DNA of 64,000 nucleotides from Candidatus Freyarchaeota archaeon (lineage in GTDB: Archaea; Asgardarchaeota; Jordiarchaeia; Jordiarchaeales; Jordiarchaeaceae): the NCBI GenBank assembly GCA_030587365.1, contig JAUQZE010000007.1, positions 62,001 to 126,000 on the forward strand, given 5' to 3'. The notes under the pieces are model-generated. The model searched no databases, was not told where the DNA came from, and was given only the letters and a program-made list of their open reading frames with translations. Below are positions 1 through 7,604 of the stretch, piece after piece (the first letter of the stretch is position 1; the number at the start of each line of letters is the position of its first letter). Position numbers and translations under genes: made by a program.

Positions 1-71
1 ACTAAAAACAAAATAACACGAATCCCCCAAAAAAAGACCACCGATTAACCTATTACACAAAAGTAAAAGAA

Positions 72-168
72 AGGAGGGAGAGAGGGAGGTAGGCATGAAA
101 TTTTAAAGTCCCCCTCCGCTAAAAGGGAGGGGGAGCTTTAGGAGGGAGAGAGGGAGGTAAGCATGAAA
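72..168 (+). repeat. Direct repeat of a Shine-Dalgarno/start-like unit flanking a hairpin
   Basis: A 29-base unit at 72-100 recurs at 140-168 with one mismatch. Each copy holds AGGGAGGT followed closely by ATG AAA, so each looks like a ribosome site plus start codon. The first copy opens a three-codon ORF (Met-Lys-Phe-stop). The second opens a 29-codon ORF (163-252) whose C-terminal half is hydrophobic and aromatic. Between the copies, 105-117 pairs with 125-139 in a GC-rich stem. This could be a duplicated 5' end of a lost gene or a leader arrangement. No known family is recognised. Confidence 0.5.
105..139. other. GC-rich stem-loop between the two repeat copies
   Basis: AAAGTCCCCCTCC at 105-117 pairs with GGAGGGGGAGCTTT at about 126-139 with one bulged C, leaving a short A-rich loop. 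There is no T-run after it on the + strand, so it is not an obvious terminator. Its position between two ribosome-site repeats is what makes it notable. Confidence 0.5.
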
Positions 169-402
169 CTCTACCCGGCTCGTTTGAACCGGTTTGAGTG
201 TTTATTTAATTTATGTTTTCCTGCGTGTATCTATTTTTGGATTTACTTATAAATTTTTCTCAAATAAAACATAAAATATGAAAATTCTACGATTTTTTTG
301 AAAAAATATAAAGAATATATATTTCTACCGGGTTCGTGTGTTATGGACAATAAGGAAGAAGCAGAGGGATAAAAATCTAAAGGATCTGAATCTCAGTGGT
401 TT

Positions 403-530
403 TTGACATACTCCTCACCTCGAAAGGTTAGGGTTCTACACTTCTACTATTAGTGGTTAGAAGTGTGGGGCGTGTCACTACCCTGCTAATGGCTTCCGCA
501 CCCTTCTTTCGGTGAGCAAATCCTATTAAT
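403..530 (-). mobile_element. Orphan IS200/IS605-type right end with omega-RNA-like 3' end
   Basis: Read on the minus strand this stretch has the shape of a tnpB-element right end: an upstream GC-rich segment with GCGGAAGCC, a stem from ACACTTCT (438-445) pairing with AGAAGTGT (459-466), the string GTGTAGAACCCTAACC, a short imperfect hairpin, then GAGGAGTATGTCAA ending at 403. From memory, archaeal IS605-family right ends and omega RNAs end in closely similar strings (GTGTAGAA..CCC hairpin, then GGAGTATGTCAA). No tnpA or tnpB reading frame adjoins it, so it would be a solo end or decayed copy. The next minus-strand gene upstream is the unrelated TrmB-like protein. Confidence 0.5.
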
Positions 531-662
531 CTTTTTTCTCTTTTTTGGATATTTAAGCTCTCCGCAATTCATCCCCGTCTAAAAGGCCTGGAACTATCTT
601 GTTAATCCTCTGTAAATCTGGTTCAAAATTAAAATTAGAGGGATTTTCAGGGGGGAGTATTA

Positions 663-2924
663 TTATATTTTGAGTTCTTTGCTCTTGGATAAAACCATGG
701 GTGTTATTATTTCTAGGTTGAATTTGATGTAGCTTTGTTGTTCGGAGACTACTGCAACTATTTCTTCCTTGGGGGTTACTGGCGCAAATAGAATCTCGTC
801 TTTGTCTCTTATCACGCACCATAGGTCTTTGTTAGGGTAGTTGAGAAACTTTACGTTTCCCTGTCTTGAGAAGTGTTTAATGACTGATTCAAAAACTCTC
901 ATGTCAATGTTCGAAGCGATGGTTGTTTTGAAATCTTTAACATTAAGCAACTCCTCCAAAATTTCGGGAATAAGCTCTGGGGATATTATCATCATACTTT
1001 TCTTAGTCCTTCTCGCCATAGATTTGGTATGAGCTATAATTGCCTTCTCGCCTGTTAAGGACCATGTTTTAACATCTGGGATGAAGGAGTTATAAGAGGT
1101 TTCCCATATTTTTCTTAGAATTTCCTCTCTTCTTCCGACGTGAGAGGTGATACTTGCGGATTTATCGATTATATCTCTAATGTTTTTATCTACAGTGTCC
1201 TTCGATTCTGTGTAACTTTTAGTTATGATTGAGGCTATTTTTTCCTCGAAGGGGCTGAGTTCTTCTATGTAGGGTTCGGTTTTTTGGTTTATGGAGTTAG
1301 TGAGGTTATCATAGAGCTCGTCGATCATTTTATCGTATTCAAAGGCATTGCTCTGCAGCATTTGAGCGAGTTTCTTTCTAAGATAGAGAACGCTGTACTC
1401 CAGCAGTTTTATCCTATTCCTAATGTTGTTTTTATATGTGGAAAAAAGTTCCTTTGATCCGCCCTCAAACGAGGATAGAGCTTCGTTAACGTTTTTAAAA
1501 GCGTTATCAACGTAGTTTCCAATTTCCTGCTCCAACTGGGCGCATACCTTTTCACAATCATCGTTATTAGTTCTAATTGCTTCCGAAATTCTATCAGTAA
1601 TTTTGGGCTCTATCAAGGGTAGTTTCGGCGTAATGTGTTCCTTAACTTTCTTTTCGACATTGCTGATCTCAGCTTTTACATTGTTGGTCTTTTCATCTAT
1701 GAACGTTGAGAGACTTTTAGTAATTCTTTCAGTAATCTCATTTGCTGAAGCAACCTGGTCAGAGAGCACTTTACGGTAATCAGCGTTCAAACTTTTAATC
1801 ATTTCATAAATGTTCTTGGTCTGTTCTTTCAATTCTTCAAGGAAGACGTCTCCTTTTAAAACTACACTGGTAAAAGCTCTTTTACGTGATCCTAAAGCAG
1901 ATGTGGAACGCGCCAAGTCCAAGGAAGCATTCTCTAAGCCTTCAATGATACTCTTTACTCGGGGTTCAAATGAAGTCAAAACATCCAAGTACTCGTTGCG
2001 TAAACCGTTGAGAGTCTCTAAATATTTATTTTTAAAAGTCTCCAGCTTTTCACCAGTAATATCCAAAATAATCTTAAGTACATCAAGAATACCTGACTCA
2101 GTCTCTTCAATAGAACTCCTTAAAACGCTCAAATCCTCATCTATAATAACCCTAACTTTATTATCTAAATCAGAATTATTCTTCTCATGTCGCGAACGGT
2201 GTTCAGCCAGAACAGATGCAAACTGCAACTTAATAAGTTCGAATCGGCTGCGAATTTCCTTGATAAAAGCGGAAAGCGTCTTACCGGTCAAATCCTCCAG
2301 AGATGCAATGTCCTGCTCCACATTTGAAATAAATTCAGAAGTGATATCCAGAAGACTGAAACTTTTTTTCTCCTCAAAACGCTCAACATCACTCATACTA
2401 ACAATACCCGTGGAAAGCAGAGAGTGAATAGCCTCCTCTACAGAAACACTTAAACCCCTGAATGAATCCGCACTCTCCCCAAACCTGGAACCCATAAGCT
2501 TGGAGAAATCCTCAACAAAGGACTTGAAATTCTCTACACGCTCACGTGTTACACGAGAAATCTCTTCCACTGATAAAGTCTTACTTTTATCAAGACTCTC
2601 AAAAAGATCCTGATACCTAGAACCCGCAGCCTCCCGCAAACCCTCCAACAAGTTAGTCAAATCCTTATAGACAATCAAAAACCCGGCCAAAAAAGGATTC
2701 AAAGCCACAAAACCCTCTACTTCACCAGGAACCCTCCTTACAAAACGCAACTCCACCAAGCGATCCAGAACACTCTTACAAACATCGACAGATAACCCAG
2801 TCGAAAAAGAAACGTCGCCCAAAGCTAAACGACCCGCACCCAAAACAGTCAGATAAACTTTAACCTCGTCATCTTTTAATTCCAATTTCTTCATAAACCC
2901 CGAAATAACCTCGTCCAAACTCAT
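663..2924 (-). CDS. TrmB-like winged-helix protein with a very long coiled coil
   Basis: The 753-aa product begins with a TrmB/MarR-like winged helix (about residues 10-70: short helices, LSVDVCKSVLDRL recognition region, then a beta wing around RFVRRVPGEVEGF). A long heptad-rich helical part runs from about 75 to 620 with no membrane segments. The last ~110 residues (KSMMIISPELIPEILEEL onward) resemble the C-terminal PLD-like region of TrmB-type regulators (ISPE motif, CVIRDKDEILFAPV strands). It is probably cytoplasmic and DNA-bound; the partner of the coiled coil is unknown. It is far longer than ordinary TrmB regulators (about 250-350 aa). The ATG has GGGGAA upstream and a TATA box at 2968-2977. 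Third-codon bases shift gradually along the gene, following the composition domain around it. Confidence 0.7.
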   Translation of the reverse strand: MSLDEVISGFMKKLELKDDEVKVYLTVLGAGRLALGDVSFSTGLSVDVCKSVLDRLVELRFVRRVPGEVEGFVALNPFLAGFLIVYKDLTNLLEGLREAAGSRYQDLFESLDKSKTLSVEEISRVTRERVENFKSFVEDFSKLMGSRFGESADSFRGLSVSVEEAIHSLLSTGIVSMSDVERFEEKKSFSLLDITSEFISNVEQDIASLEDLTGKTLSAFIKEIRSRFELIKLQFASVLAEHRSRHEKNNSDLDNKVRVIIDEDLSVLRSSIEETESGILDVLKIILDITGEKLETFKNKYLETLNGLRNEYLDVLTSFEPRVKSIIEGLENASLDLARSTSALGSRKRAFTSVVLKGDVFLEELKEQTKNIYEMIKSLNADYRKVLSDQVASANEITERITKSLSTFIDEKTNNVKAEISNVEKKVKEHITPKLPLIEPKITDRISEAIRTNNDDCEKVCAQLEQEIGNYVDNAFKNVNEALSSFEGGSKELFSTYKNNIRNRIKLLEYSVLYLRKKLAQMLQSNAFEYDKMIDELYDNLTNSINQKTEPYIEELSPFEEKIASIITKSYTESKDTVDKNIRDIIDKSASITSHVGRREEILRKIWETSYNSFIPDVKTWSLTGEKAIIAHTKSMARRTKKSMMIISPELIPEILEELLNVKDFKTTIASNIDMRVFESVIKHFSRQGNVKFLNYPNKDLWCVIRDKDEILFAPVTPKEEIVAVVSEQQSYIKFNLEIITPMVLSKSKELKI

Positions 2925-3299
2925 AAAAAATTCCCCAACATACTAATTAAATCAAAAAGTAACAGCAAAATATATATCTCTTTTGAAATTAGCAAAACAA
3001 ACCAAGAAAATAGACGAAATAACAAACAAAAAAGCACACTTGTAGCAACCCAAAGTTCGGGGCAGTCGCCATTAATATCTAATCCGCACCTATATCACCG
3101 AACCTGTCAAGAACAAGTCTCACAAAAGTCAAATCAACTGTTCGATAGCATTATTCTAAGTTAGTTCAAGGTTATACAATGAATAAAAGGGTTTGGAAAA
3201 CAACATTCCAAAAAAGAAAGGGATACATATATATCCATGTACCATAAATTTGAAAATGCTTAAAACCGCTCTAAAACGGCTGCACGAAGATGAGGGAAG
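2925..3299. other. Intergenic region, divergent promoters
   Basis: 375 bases between two divergent genes. It contains the TATA box of the minus-strand gene and an AT-rich ATACATATATATCC string near 3223-3236 that could serve the HEAT-repeat gene. A short GC-richer strip (about 3050-3115) shows no clear stem or reading frame. The + strand is A+C-rich throughout. Confidence 0.5.
2968..2977 (-). promoter_or_regulatory. TATA box for the TrmB-like gene
   Basis: AAATATATAT on the + strand reads ATATATATTT on the minus strand, about 45 bases upstream of the start at 2924. This is a usual distance for an archaeal promoter with a short leader. Confidence 0.45.
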
Positions 3300-4484
3300 A
3301 TGGCATACTATGACCCAAATGACTCGGATATGAAGATCATAAAAGTAGAGTACGATGTTAAAAAACTCATGGAGTCCCTTAGAAATAAACTCTGGAACAT
3401 AAGGCAAGCGGCAGCAAACGCCCTCGTAAAGATAGGAGAACCAGCAGTAGAACCACTAATCCAAGCACTAAAAGATAACAGTCATACTCGAATAACAGCA
3501 ATATGGGCACTAGGAGAAATAGGAGACAAAAGAGCCGCAGAACCACTAATACAAACACTAAAGGACAACGACTGGCATATACGAGAAGCCGCCGCAATAG
3601 CCCTCGGAAACATAAAAGACGAAAGAGCGGTACAACCACTAATACAAACACTAAAAGACGAAGACGACGACGTTTGGCTCGAAGCAGTCACGGCACTAGG
3701 AGAAATAGGAGAACCAGCAGTAGAACCACTAATCCAAGCACTAAAAGACGAAAACAAAAATGTTCGATGGGGAGCAGCGCAAGCCCTCGGAAAGACAAAA
3801 GACAACAGAGCCGCAGAACCACTCATACAAGCACTAAAGGACGAAGACAAGGATGTCTGCAAAAGCGCTGCACAGGCACTAGGAGAAATAGGAGACAAGA
3901 GAGCCGCAGAACCGCTCGCACAGGCACTAAAAGACCAAAGCAAAGACATCCAAATGGAAGCAGCGCAAGCCCTCGGAAAGATAAAAGACGAGAGAGCGGT
4001 ACAACCACTTATACAAGCACTAAAGGACGAAGACAAGGATGTCTGCAAAAGCGCTGCACAGGCACTAGGAGAAATAGGAGACAAGAGAGCCGCAGAACCG
4101 CTCGCACAGGCACTAGAAGACCAAAACGAGGATGTCAAAGCAGAAGCAACACTAGCCCTCGTAAAAATGAAGGACAAGAGAGCGGTAGAACCCCTAACAC
4201 AGCTCCTAAAGAGTGAAGATAGAAGGATTCGAAGAAAGGTAATGAACATCCTCATAGAAATAGGAGAACTAGCAGTACAACCACTCATACAAGCATTAAA
4301 AAACGAGGACAGCTACGCCCGATACAGAGCAGCATGGACACTAGGAGAAATAGGAGACCCAAGAGCCGAAAAACCACTAACACAAACACTAAACAACGAC
4401 ACAGAAATAGAAGTCAAACTGTTCGCAGAAAAAGCACTAGAAAAACTCAAAACAAAAAAAGCCGAAACAAAACCAAACCCCTAA
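3300..4484 (+). CDS. HEAT-repeat (PBS-lyase-like) protein
   Basis: A 394-aa protein made almost entirely of about eleven 31-residue HEAT repeats of the PBS-lyase type (consensus DERAVEPLIQALKDEDxDVR.AAA.ALGEIGD), after a ~25-residue leader. Such solenoids are protein-protein interaction scaffolds; the partner cannot be read from sequence. Two adjacent repeats form a 62-residue unit copied almost exactly: about 115 bases near 3826-3945 recur 186 bases downstream (4012-4131), which points to recent duplication. The DNA is extraordinarily A+C-rich on this strand (G+T only 6 of 60 in 4441-4500), so codons end in A or C. GAGGGA lies about 6 bases before the ATG. No signal peptide or membrane segment. 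Confidence 0.8.
   Translation: MAYYDPNDSDMKIIKVEYDVKKLMESLRNKLWNIRQAAANALVKIGEPAVEPLIQALKDNSHTRITAIWALGEIGDKRAAEPLIQTLKDNDWHIREAAAIALGNIKDERAVQPLIQTLKDEDDDVWLEAVTALGEIGEPAVEPLIQALKDENKNVRWGAAQALGKTKDNRAAEPLIQALKDEDKDVCKSAAQALGEIGDKRAAEPLAQALKDQSKDIQMEAAQALGKIKDERAVQPLIQALKDEDKDVCKSAAQALGEIGDKRAAEPLAQALEDQNEDVKAEATLALVKMKDKRAVEPLTQLLKSEDRRIRRKVMNILIEIGELAVQPLIQALKNEDSYARYRAAWTLGEIGDPRAEKPLTQTLNNDTEIEVKLFAEKALEKLKTKKAETKPNP
3826..4131 (+). repeat. Near-identical tandem duplication inside the HEAT-repeat gene
   Basis: The segment running from the codons for LIQALKDEDKDVCKSAAQAL to the next repeat is repeated 186 bases later with very few changes. 186 bases equals two 31-residue repeats, so the frame is kept. 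Nucleotide identity is much higher here than between the other repeats. Confidence 0.85.
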
Positions 4485-5248
4485 ACCATCATCCCAAACC
4501 GCACCAAACACCATACTAAAAATGATAATTATACAACGCTTTTCAAAACATACAAACTATCCAAACTGTTACAGTTAAGAGTACATATTTTTGTAGAGTT
4601 ATTAACAGCCACAGGAATCCCCCCCATATGCACTACGCCGAAAAACATGAATTCCTCAATGGAGTCAGCATCTGCGGCTTTGATTATTTAGACATGAGAT
4701 TATGAGACTGGAAAAAGCAAGAGAAAAAAGAGCCGAAAAACCAAGCAAAAAAGAAAGTCGCTTTCCCCCACCACAAGCAGCGGAAGGGGAAACAACGAAT
4801 GCGGTGCTCATCCAGCCAGAAAATGAGGGGGGGCTTCATCGCCAACACAAACAAAATGCTGGGAGAGGGGAGATAAAACATAGGGGAGGATTCCGCAACT
4901 CGGGCGTTTGCCCGAATTTGGGCGTGAAATTGGGAGGAGGGGAAGTCATGCACATTTTCGTCGGCTCGGCCTTGTTTAAATTCTGTTGCTTTTTTTGTGT
5001 ATTTATATTTTTCGGAAGAATTTGTGTTTTTCGCAAAAATGTTTTATTTTTTTGCCCTTATTATATGTTATTTTTGAGAAGTTCGCAAAAATGGCGCGTT
5101 TTTAGTTAGAAATCATGAATTTTTCAGCATATTTCAACCTTTTTAGAAATTTAAAGGTTTTAAATTTGGCGCCGTATTTTTCGGGGTCTCAAGGTTCTCC
5201 ATTTTTTGGGTTTTGTTTTGGTGGTTGTTGGGGTTTTTTGTTTTTATC
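4485..5248. other. Long intergenic region at the strand-composition reversal
   Basis: 764 bases with no credible gene. The + strand changes from strongly A+C-rich (up to about 4800) to strongly G+T-rich (from about 4950; 53 of 60 in 5221-5280). Near the centre are a C7 run at 4619-4625 (GGAATCCCCCCCATATG) and a G7 run at 4827-4833 (ATGAGGGGGGGCTTC), which look like inverted copies of one short G-run motif about 200 bases apart, and a small hairpin CGGGCGTTTGCCCG near 4900-4913. This layout is reminiscent of archaeal origins with inverted G-string elements, but no orc1/cdc6 gene adjoins it. Open frames crossing it (4702-5109, 5115-5897) have no homology-like features and are composition artefacts. 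Confidence 0.5.
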
Positions 5249-5545
5249 TTATTTTATTTTTGTTCCGGGTGGTGTGTCTTCTTCTGGTGTTATTAGTATT
5301 GGTTTTCCGTTTAGGTCTGCTGCTAGTATCATTCCTTTGGATTCGAGTCCCATGAATTCCTTGGGTTCTAGGTTGACTAGTACGACTATGCTTTTGCCTG
5401 TTAGGTTTTCGGGTTTTAGGTGTTCTGCCATGCCGGCTACGATTTGTCTTGTTTCTCCTTGTCCTATCTCCACTTTCATGTTAATGAGTTTTTTAGTGGT
5501 TGGGGCTTTTTCCGCTTTTATTATTTTTCCTATTCTTAGATCCAT
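5249..5545 (-). CDS. tRNA-binding (EMAPII/CsaA-like) domain protein
   Basis: A single OB-fold tRNA-binding domain as in the C-terminal or stand-alone beta subunit of methionyl-tRNA synthetase (DLRIGKIIKAEKAPTTKKL; RQIVAGMAEH; VVLVNLEPKEFMGLESKGM; ILAAD). It probably binds tRNA structure in the cytoplasm as a partner of a synthetase. The first ATG (5545) gives 98 aa and lacks the usual N-terminal strand. In-frame codons upstream read ITLKEFQK, which matches how family members normally begin (M-I-T-x-x-x-F), but the codon there is ATA at 5572-5570, with AGGAAG a short distance upstream. No ATG, GTG or TTG lies between the upstream stop and 5545. Codons are A/C-biased like the surrounding domain. 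It runs in the same direction as the GGR gene, 100 bases downstream. Confidence 0.8.
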   Translation of the reverse strand: MDLRIGKIIKAEKAPTTKKLINMKVEIGQGETRQIVAGMAEHLKPENLTGKSIVVLVNLEPKEFMGLESKGMILAADLNGKPILITPEEDTPPGTKIK

Positions 5546-5653
5546 TTTTTGGAATTCTTTGAGGGTGATTATGGTCGTTTTTCCACTTCCTTTTTTGGTT
5601 TATTTGTTTATGGTGGTAAAAGTTTTTTTTGAGTGGTTGGGGGTGTTATTTAG

Positions 5654-6874
5654 TTATTGTACTAGTTGGAGGTGGCGGAGTTGGTTGAGTAGGGTTAGGA
5701 GTTGTCTGTCTCCTTTTGCTGCTGCTTTTAGGAAGACTCCTATTTTTTTTCCGGCTGTTAGTTCTATTACGTTTTGTCCGGTGAGTACCTGTGCAAGTTT
5801 GTCGAGTAGTGGGTCTTCGGCTTCTGTTAGTAGTTTTTGTAGTTTGAGCATTTGTTCGAATTCTTTTGCGTATTTTTCTTGCCATCGTTCTTCGTAGAGT
5901 GAGAGGGCTTCTTCGCTGGTGTCTTCTTCGGTTATGGCTTCTACTGCTACTTCTCCGGCTATGCTTCCGCAGACTATGGCGTAGCCTATGCCTCCGCCGG
6001 TTATGGGGTGGACTTGCCCTGCGGCGTCGCCTACTAGCATTAGGTTGTCTTGGACGTTTTTGGGGTTGGGGCCTCCCATGGGTAAGGCTCCGACTCGGAA
6101 TTCTATTGCTTTGGCGTTTTTGCAGATTTCTTTGCCTCGGGGGTTGTGTTTTATGAAGTCTTGTAGGTAGTGGAAGGCTGTTTTTTCGCCCATTCCTCCG
6201 CCTATTCCCAGTCCGATGTTGGCTCGGTTTTCGCTTTTTGGGAAGACCCATACGTATCCTCGGGGGGAGACTTGTTTTCCGAGGTAGAATTCCAGTAGGT
6301 CGGTGTCGTCTATTTTAACGTTGACCATTTCGTATTGTGCGCAGCTTTCTATGTCTTTGATTTTGACGCTTTTTCTTAGGCCGGAGAGTTTTGCTATTGT
6401 ACTGTTTACTCCGTCTGCGCCTACTACCACTTTGGCTTCTATTTCGACTTTTTCGCCGAGTCTTCTGCCCACTATTCCGCTGATTTGGTCGTTTTTGTAG
6501 AGCAGTTCGGTGACGTTTACCCCTACGAAGGCTTCGGCACCCGTCTCACAGGCTTTTGCTAGGAGTTCCTTATCAAATATGCGGCGGTCAATCATGTATC
6601 CGTCCGGTTCTGGTTTCGCATAGTCTACTTTGGTTAGATTGGGGCTGTAGATCCGGAATCCTCGAATGGGATTGACTATTGCGTTTTCGGGGATTTCAAT
6701 TTCAGCAATTGAAGGACCCGTTTTTCCGATGGCTTCTCCACAGTGTACGGGGATGCCTACATGGGTTTTACGGTCTATGATTAGTACTTTGCCGCCTTTT
6801 TTGAGGGCGGATATGGCTGTTGCGGTCCCTCCGGGTCCTGCGCCTACTACTAATAAATCGGTTTTTATTTCCAT
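5654..6874 (-). CDS. Geranylgeranyl reductase (archaeal lipid saturation)
   Basis: A 406-aa FAD enzyme of the digeranylgeranylglycerophospholipid reductase family, which hydrogenates isoprenoid chains of archaeal membrane lipids. It has the N-terminal dinucleotide motif GAGPGGTATA, the substrate-side VHCGEAIG segment with its family Cys, VVGADGVNS, the YVWVFPKS strand, and the second FAD motif LMLVGDAAGQVHPITGGGI. I chose the ATG at 6874 because AGGTGG sits five bases upstream; an in-frame GTG at 6883 is the alternative. Just upstream on the same strand is a 59-aa ferredoxin, as in Methanosarcina, where a ferredoxin next to GGR donates the electrons. Codon use is strongly A/C-ended toward its 3' end. 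Confidence 0.88.
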   Translation of the reverse strand: MEIKTDLLVVGAGPGGTATAISALKKGGKVLIIDRKTHVGIPVHCGEAIGKTGPSIAEIEIPENAIVNPIRGFRIYSPNLTKVDYAKPEPDGYMIDRRIFDKELLAKACETGAEAFVGVNVTELLYKNDQISGIVGRRLGEKVEIEAKVVVGADGVNSTIAKLSGLRKSVKIKDIESCAQYEMVNVKIDDTDLLEFYLGKQVSPRGYVWVFPKSENRANIGLGIGGGMGEKTAFHYLQDFIKHNPRGKEICKNAKAIEFRVGALPMGGPNPKNVQDNLMLVGDAAGQVHPITGGGIGYAIVCGSIAGEVAVEAITEEDTSEEALSLYEERWQEKYAKEFEQMLKLQKLLTEAEDPLLDKLAQVLTGQNVIELTAGKKIGVFLKAAAKGDRQLLTLLNQLRHLQLVQ

Positions 6875-7066
6875 TAATACCACCTAGTGAATAGGTCTGA
6901 AGATGATAATTGGTTACAGGAACTGTTTTATGAAATGCGGAAATGTGGCTCTTATTTATCTATTTAACGCTCTAGGGTTGGGATAATAAGCGGGAATTCT
7001 AGTTATGTTTTTGAGAATAGATTTAGAGGGCAATTGTGTTCTGTTCCTATCGGGGAAAAAGGTGTT

Positions 7067-7246
7067 TTAAGATGTGTTTTCCTCAATGATTATTGCTCCT
7101 ATAGGACAGACTTTGAAGCAAACTCCACAATTGTTGCAGGTTTGATTGTTTACCATCGCCTCGTGTTCTGTGATACTTACGGCGTTCCTTGGACACACGC
7201 TTGCGCAAGCCGTACATATTCCGCAAAGTTCTCTGTTGATTTTCAT
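7067..7246 (-). CDS. Small 2[4Fe-4S] ferredoxin, likely GGR electron donor
   Basis: 59 aa starting MKINRELCGICTACASVCP and containing CNNCGVCFKVCP, so two 4Fe-4S motifs of the CxxCxxCxxxCP type, with the usual pseudo-twofold spacing. It lies about 190 bases upstream of the geranylgeranyl reductase on the same strand. In Methanosarcina acetivorans a ferredoxin encoded next to GGR is needed for reductase activity, so the same role is inferred here. AGGAAGT precedes the ATG at 7246. The gene is easily missed because of its length. Confidence 0.85.
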   Translation of the reverse strand: MKINRELCGICTACASVCPRNAVSITEHEAMVNNQTCNNCGVCFKVCPIGAIIIEENTS

Positions 7247-7604
7247 TTGGAGTTACTTCCTGCATTTATTTAGGTATATTCCCTATAAAGGGTTTAAATT
7301 GTTATCGTTATCTCCCATTAGACTTCCTTTATATGTATTATTGTAGATACTTAAAAAATTAATTTGGGGAATTGTAATAGCTTAATTGTTTAGAAGGGAA
7401 AAATTATTTAAAGAAAATCTTTTTTACCCCACATGTAATACTCACATATAATTAAAATACAAAATTTGAAAGGAATGAAGTTTTAAAAAGTTCATCTATA
7501 CTTCCAATATTTTACACTTTGTAACATGGTAGTGGATAAGCCTAAAACTTTAGTTTGCAGCTACGGTTCAGGAGTTCTAATAAGCACTTGGAGGTGATTG
7601 GATT
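7247..7604. promoter_or_regulatory. Divergent promoter region between ferredoxin and lysW
   Basis: 358 AT-rich bases between the minus-strand ferredoxin and the + strand lysW operon. AT-rich strings near 7425-7470 could be TATA elements, but none is clearly best. The region must carry the control of the lysine/arginine operon. No stable hairpin is evident. Confidence 0.35.

Noticed and set aside
176..206. tRNA T-arm-like GGTTCAAAC on the minus strand
   Set aside because: No acceptor or anticodon stems can be built around it; it lies within a small AACCGGTT palindrome.
553..822. 89-codon minus-strand frame with a plausible-looking end (LLDGDELRRA)
   Set aside because: It overlaps the 3' end of the TrmB-like gene in another frame, has no ribosome site, and the residues outside the tail are low-complexity. 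No support as a gene.
3379..4288. Several long antisense and out-of-frame ORFs over the HEAT-repeat gene
   Set aside because: They are produced by the extreme A+C bias and the 31-residue repeat; the translations are repetitive Ser/Ala/Arg strings.
4702..5897. Long + strand ORFs at 4702-5109 and 5115-5897
   Set aside because: They arise in G+T-rich DNA with few stops. Translations are Phe/Leu/Val/Ser/Gly-rich and antisense to the tRNA-binding-domain and GGR genes.
5646..6251. 201-codon minus-strand ORF rich in Arg, Pro and Thr
   Set aside because: Shadow frame of the geranylgeranyl reductase.
7083..7265. 60-codon minus-strand ORF
   Set aside because: Out of frame with the real 59-aa ferredoxin at 7067-7246, whose two CxxCxxCxxxCP motifs are unmistakable.
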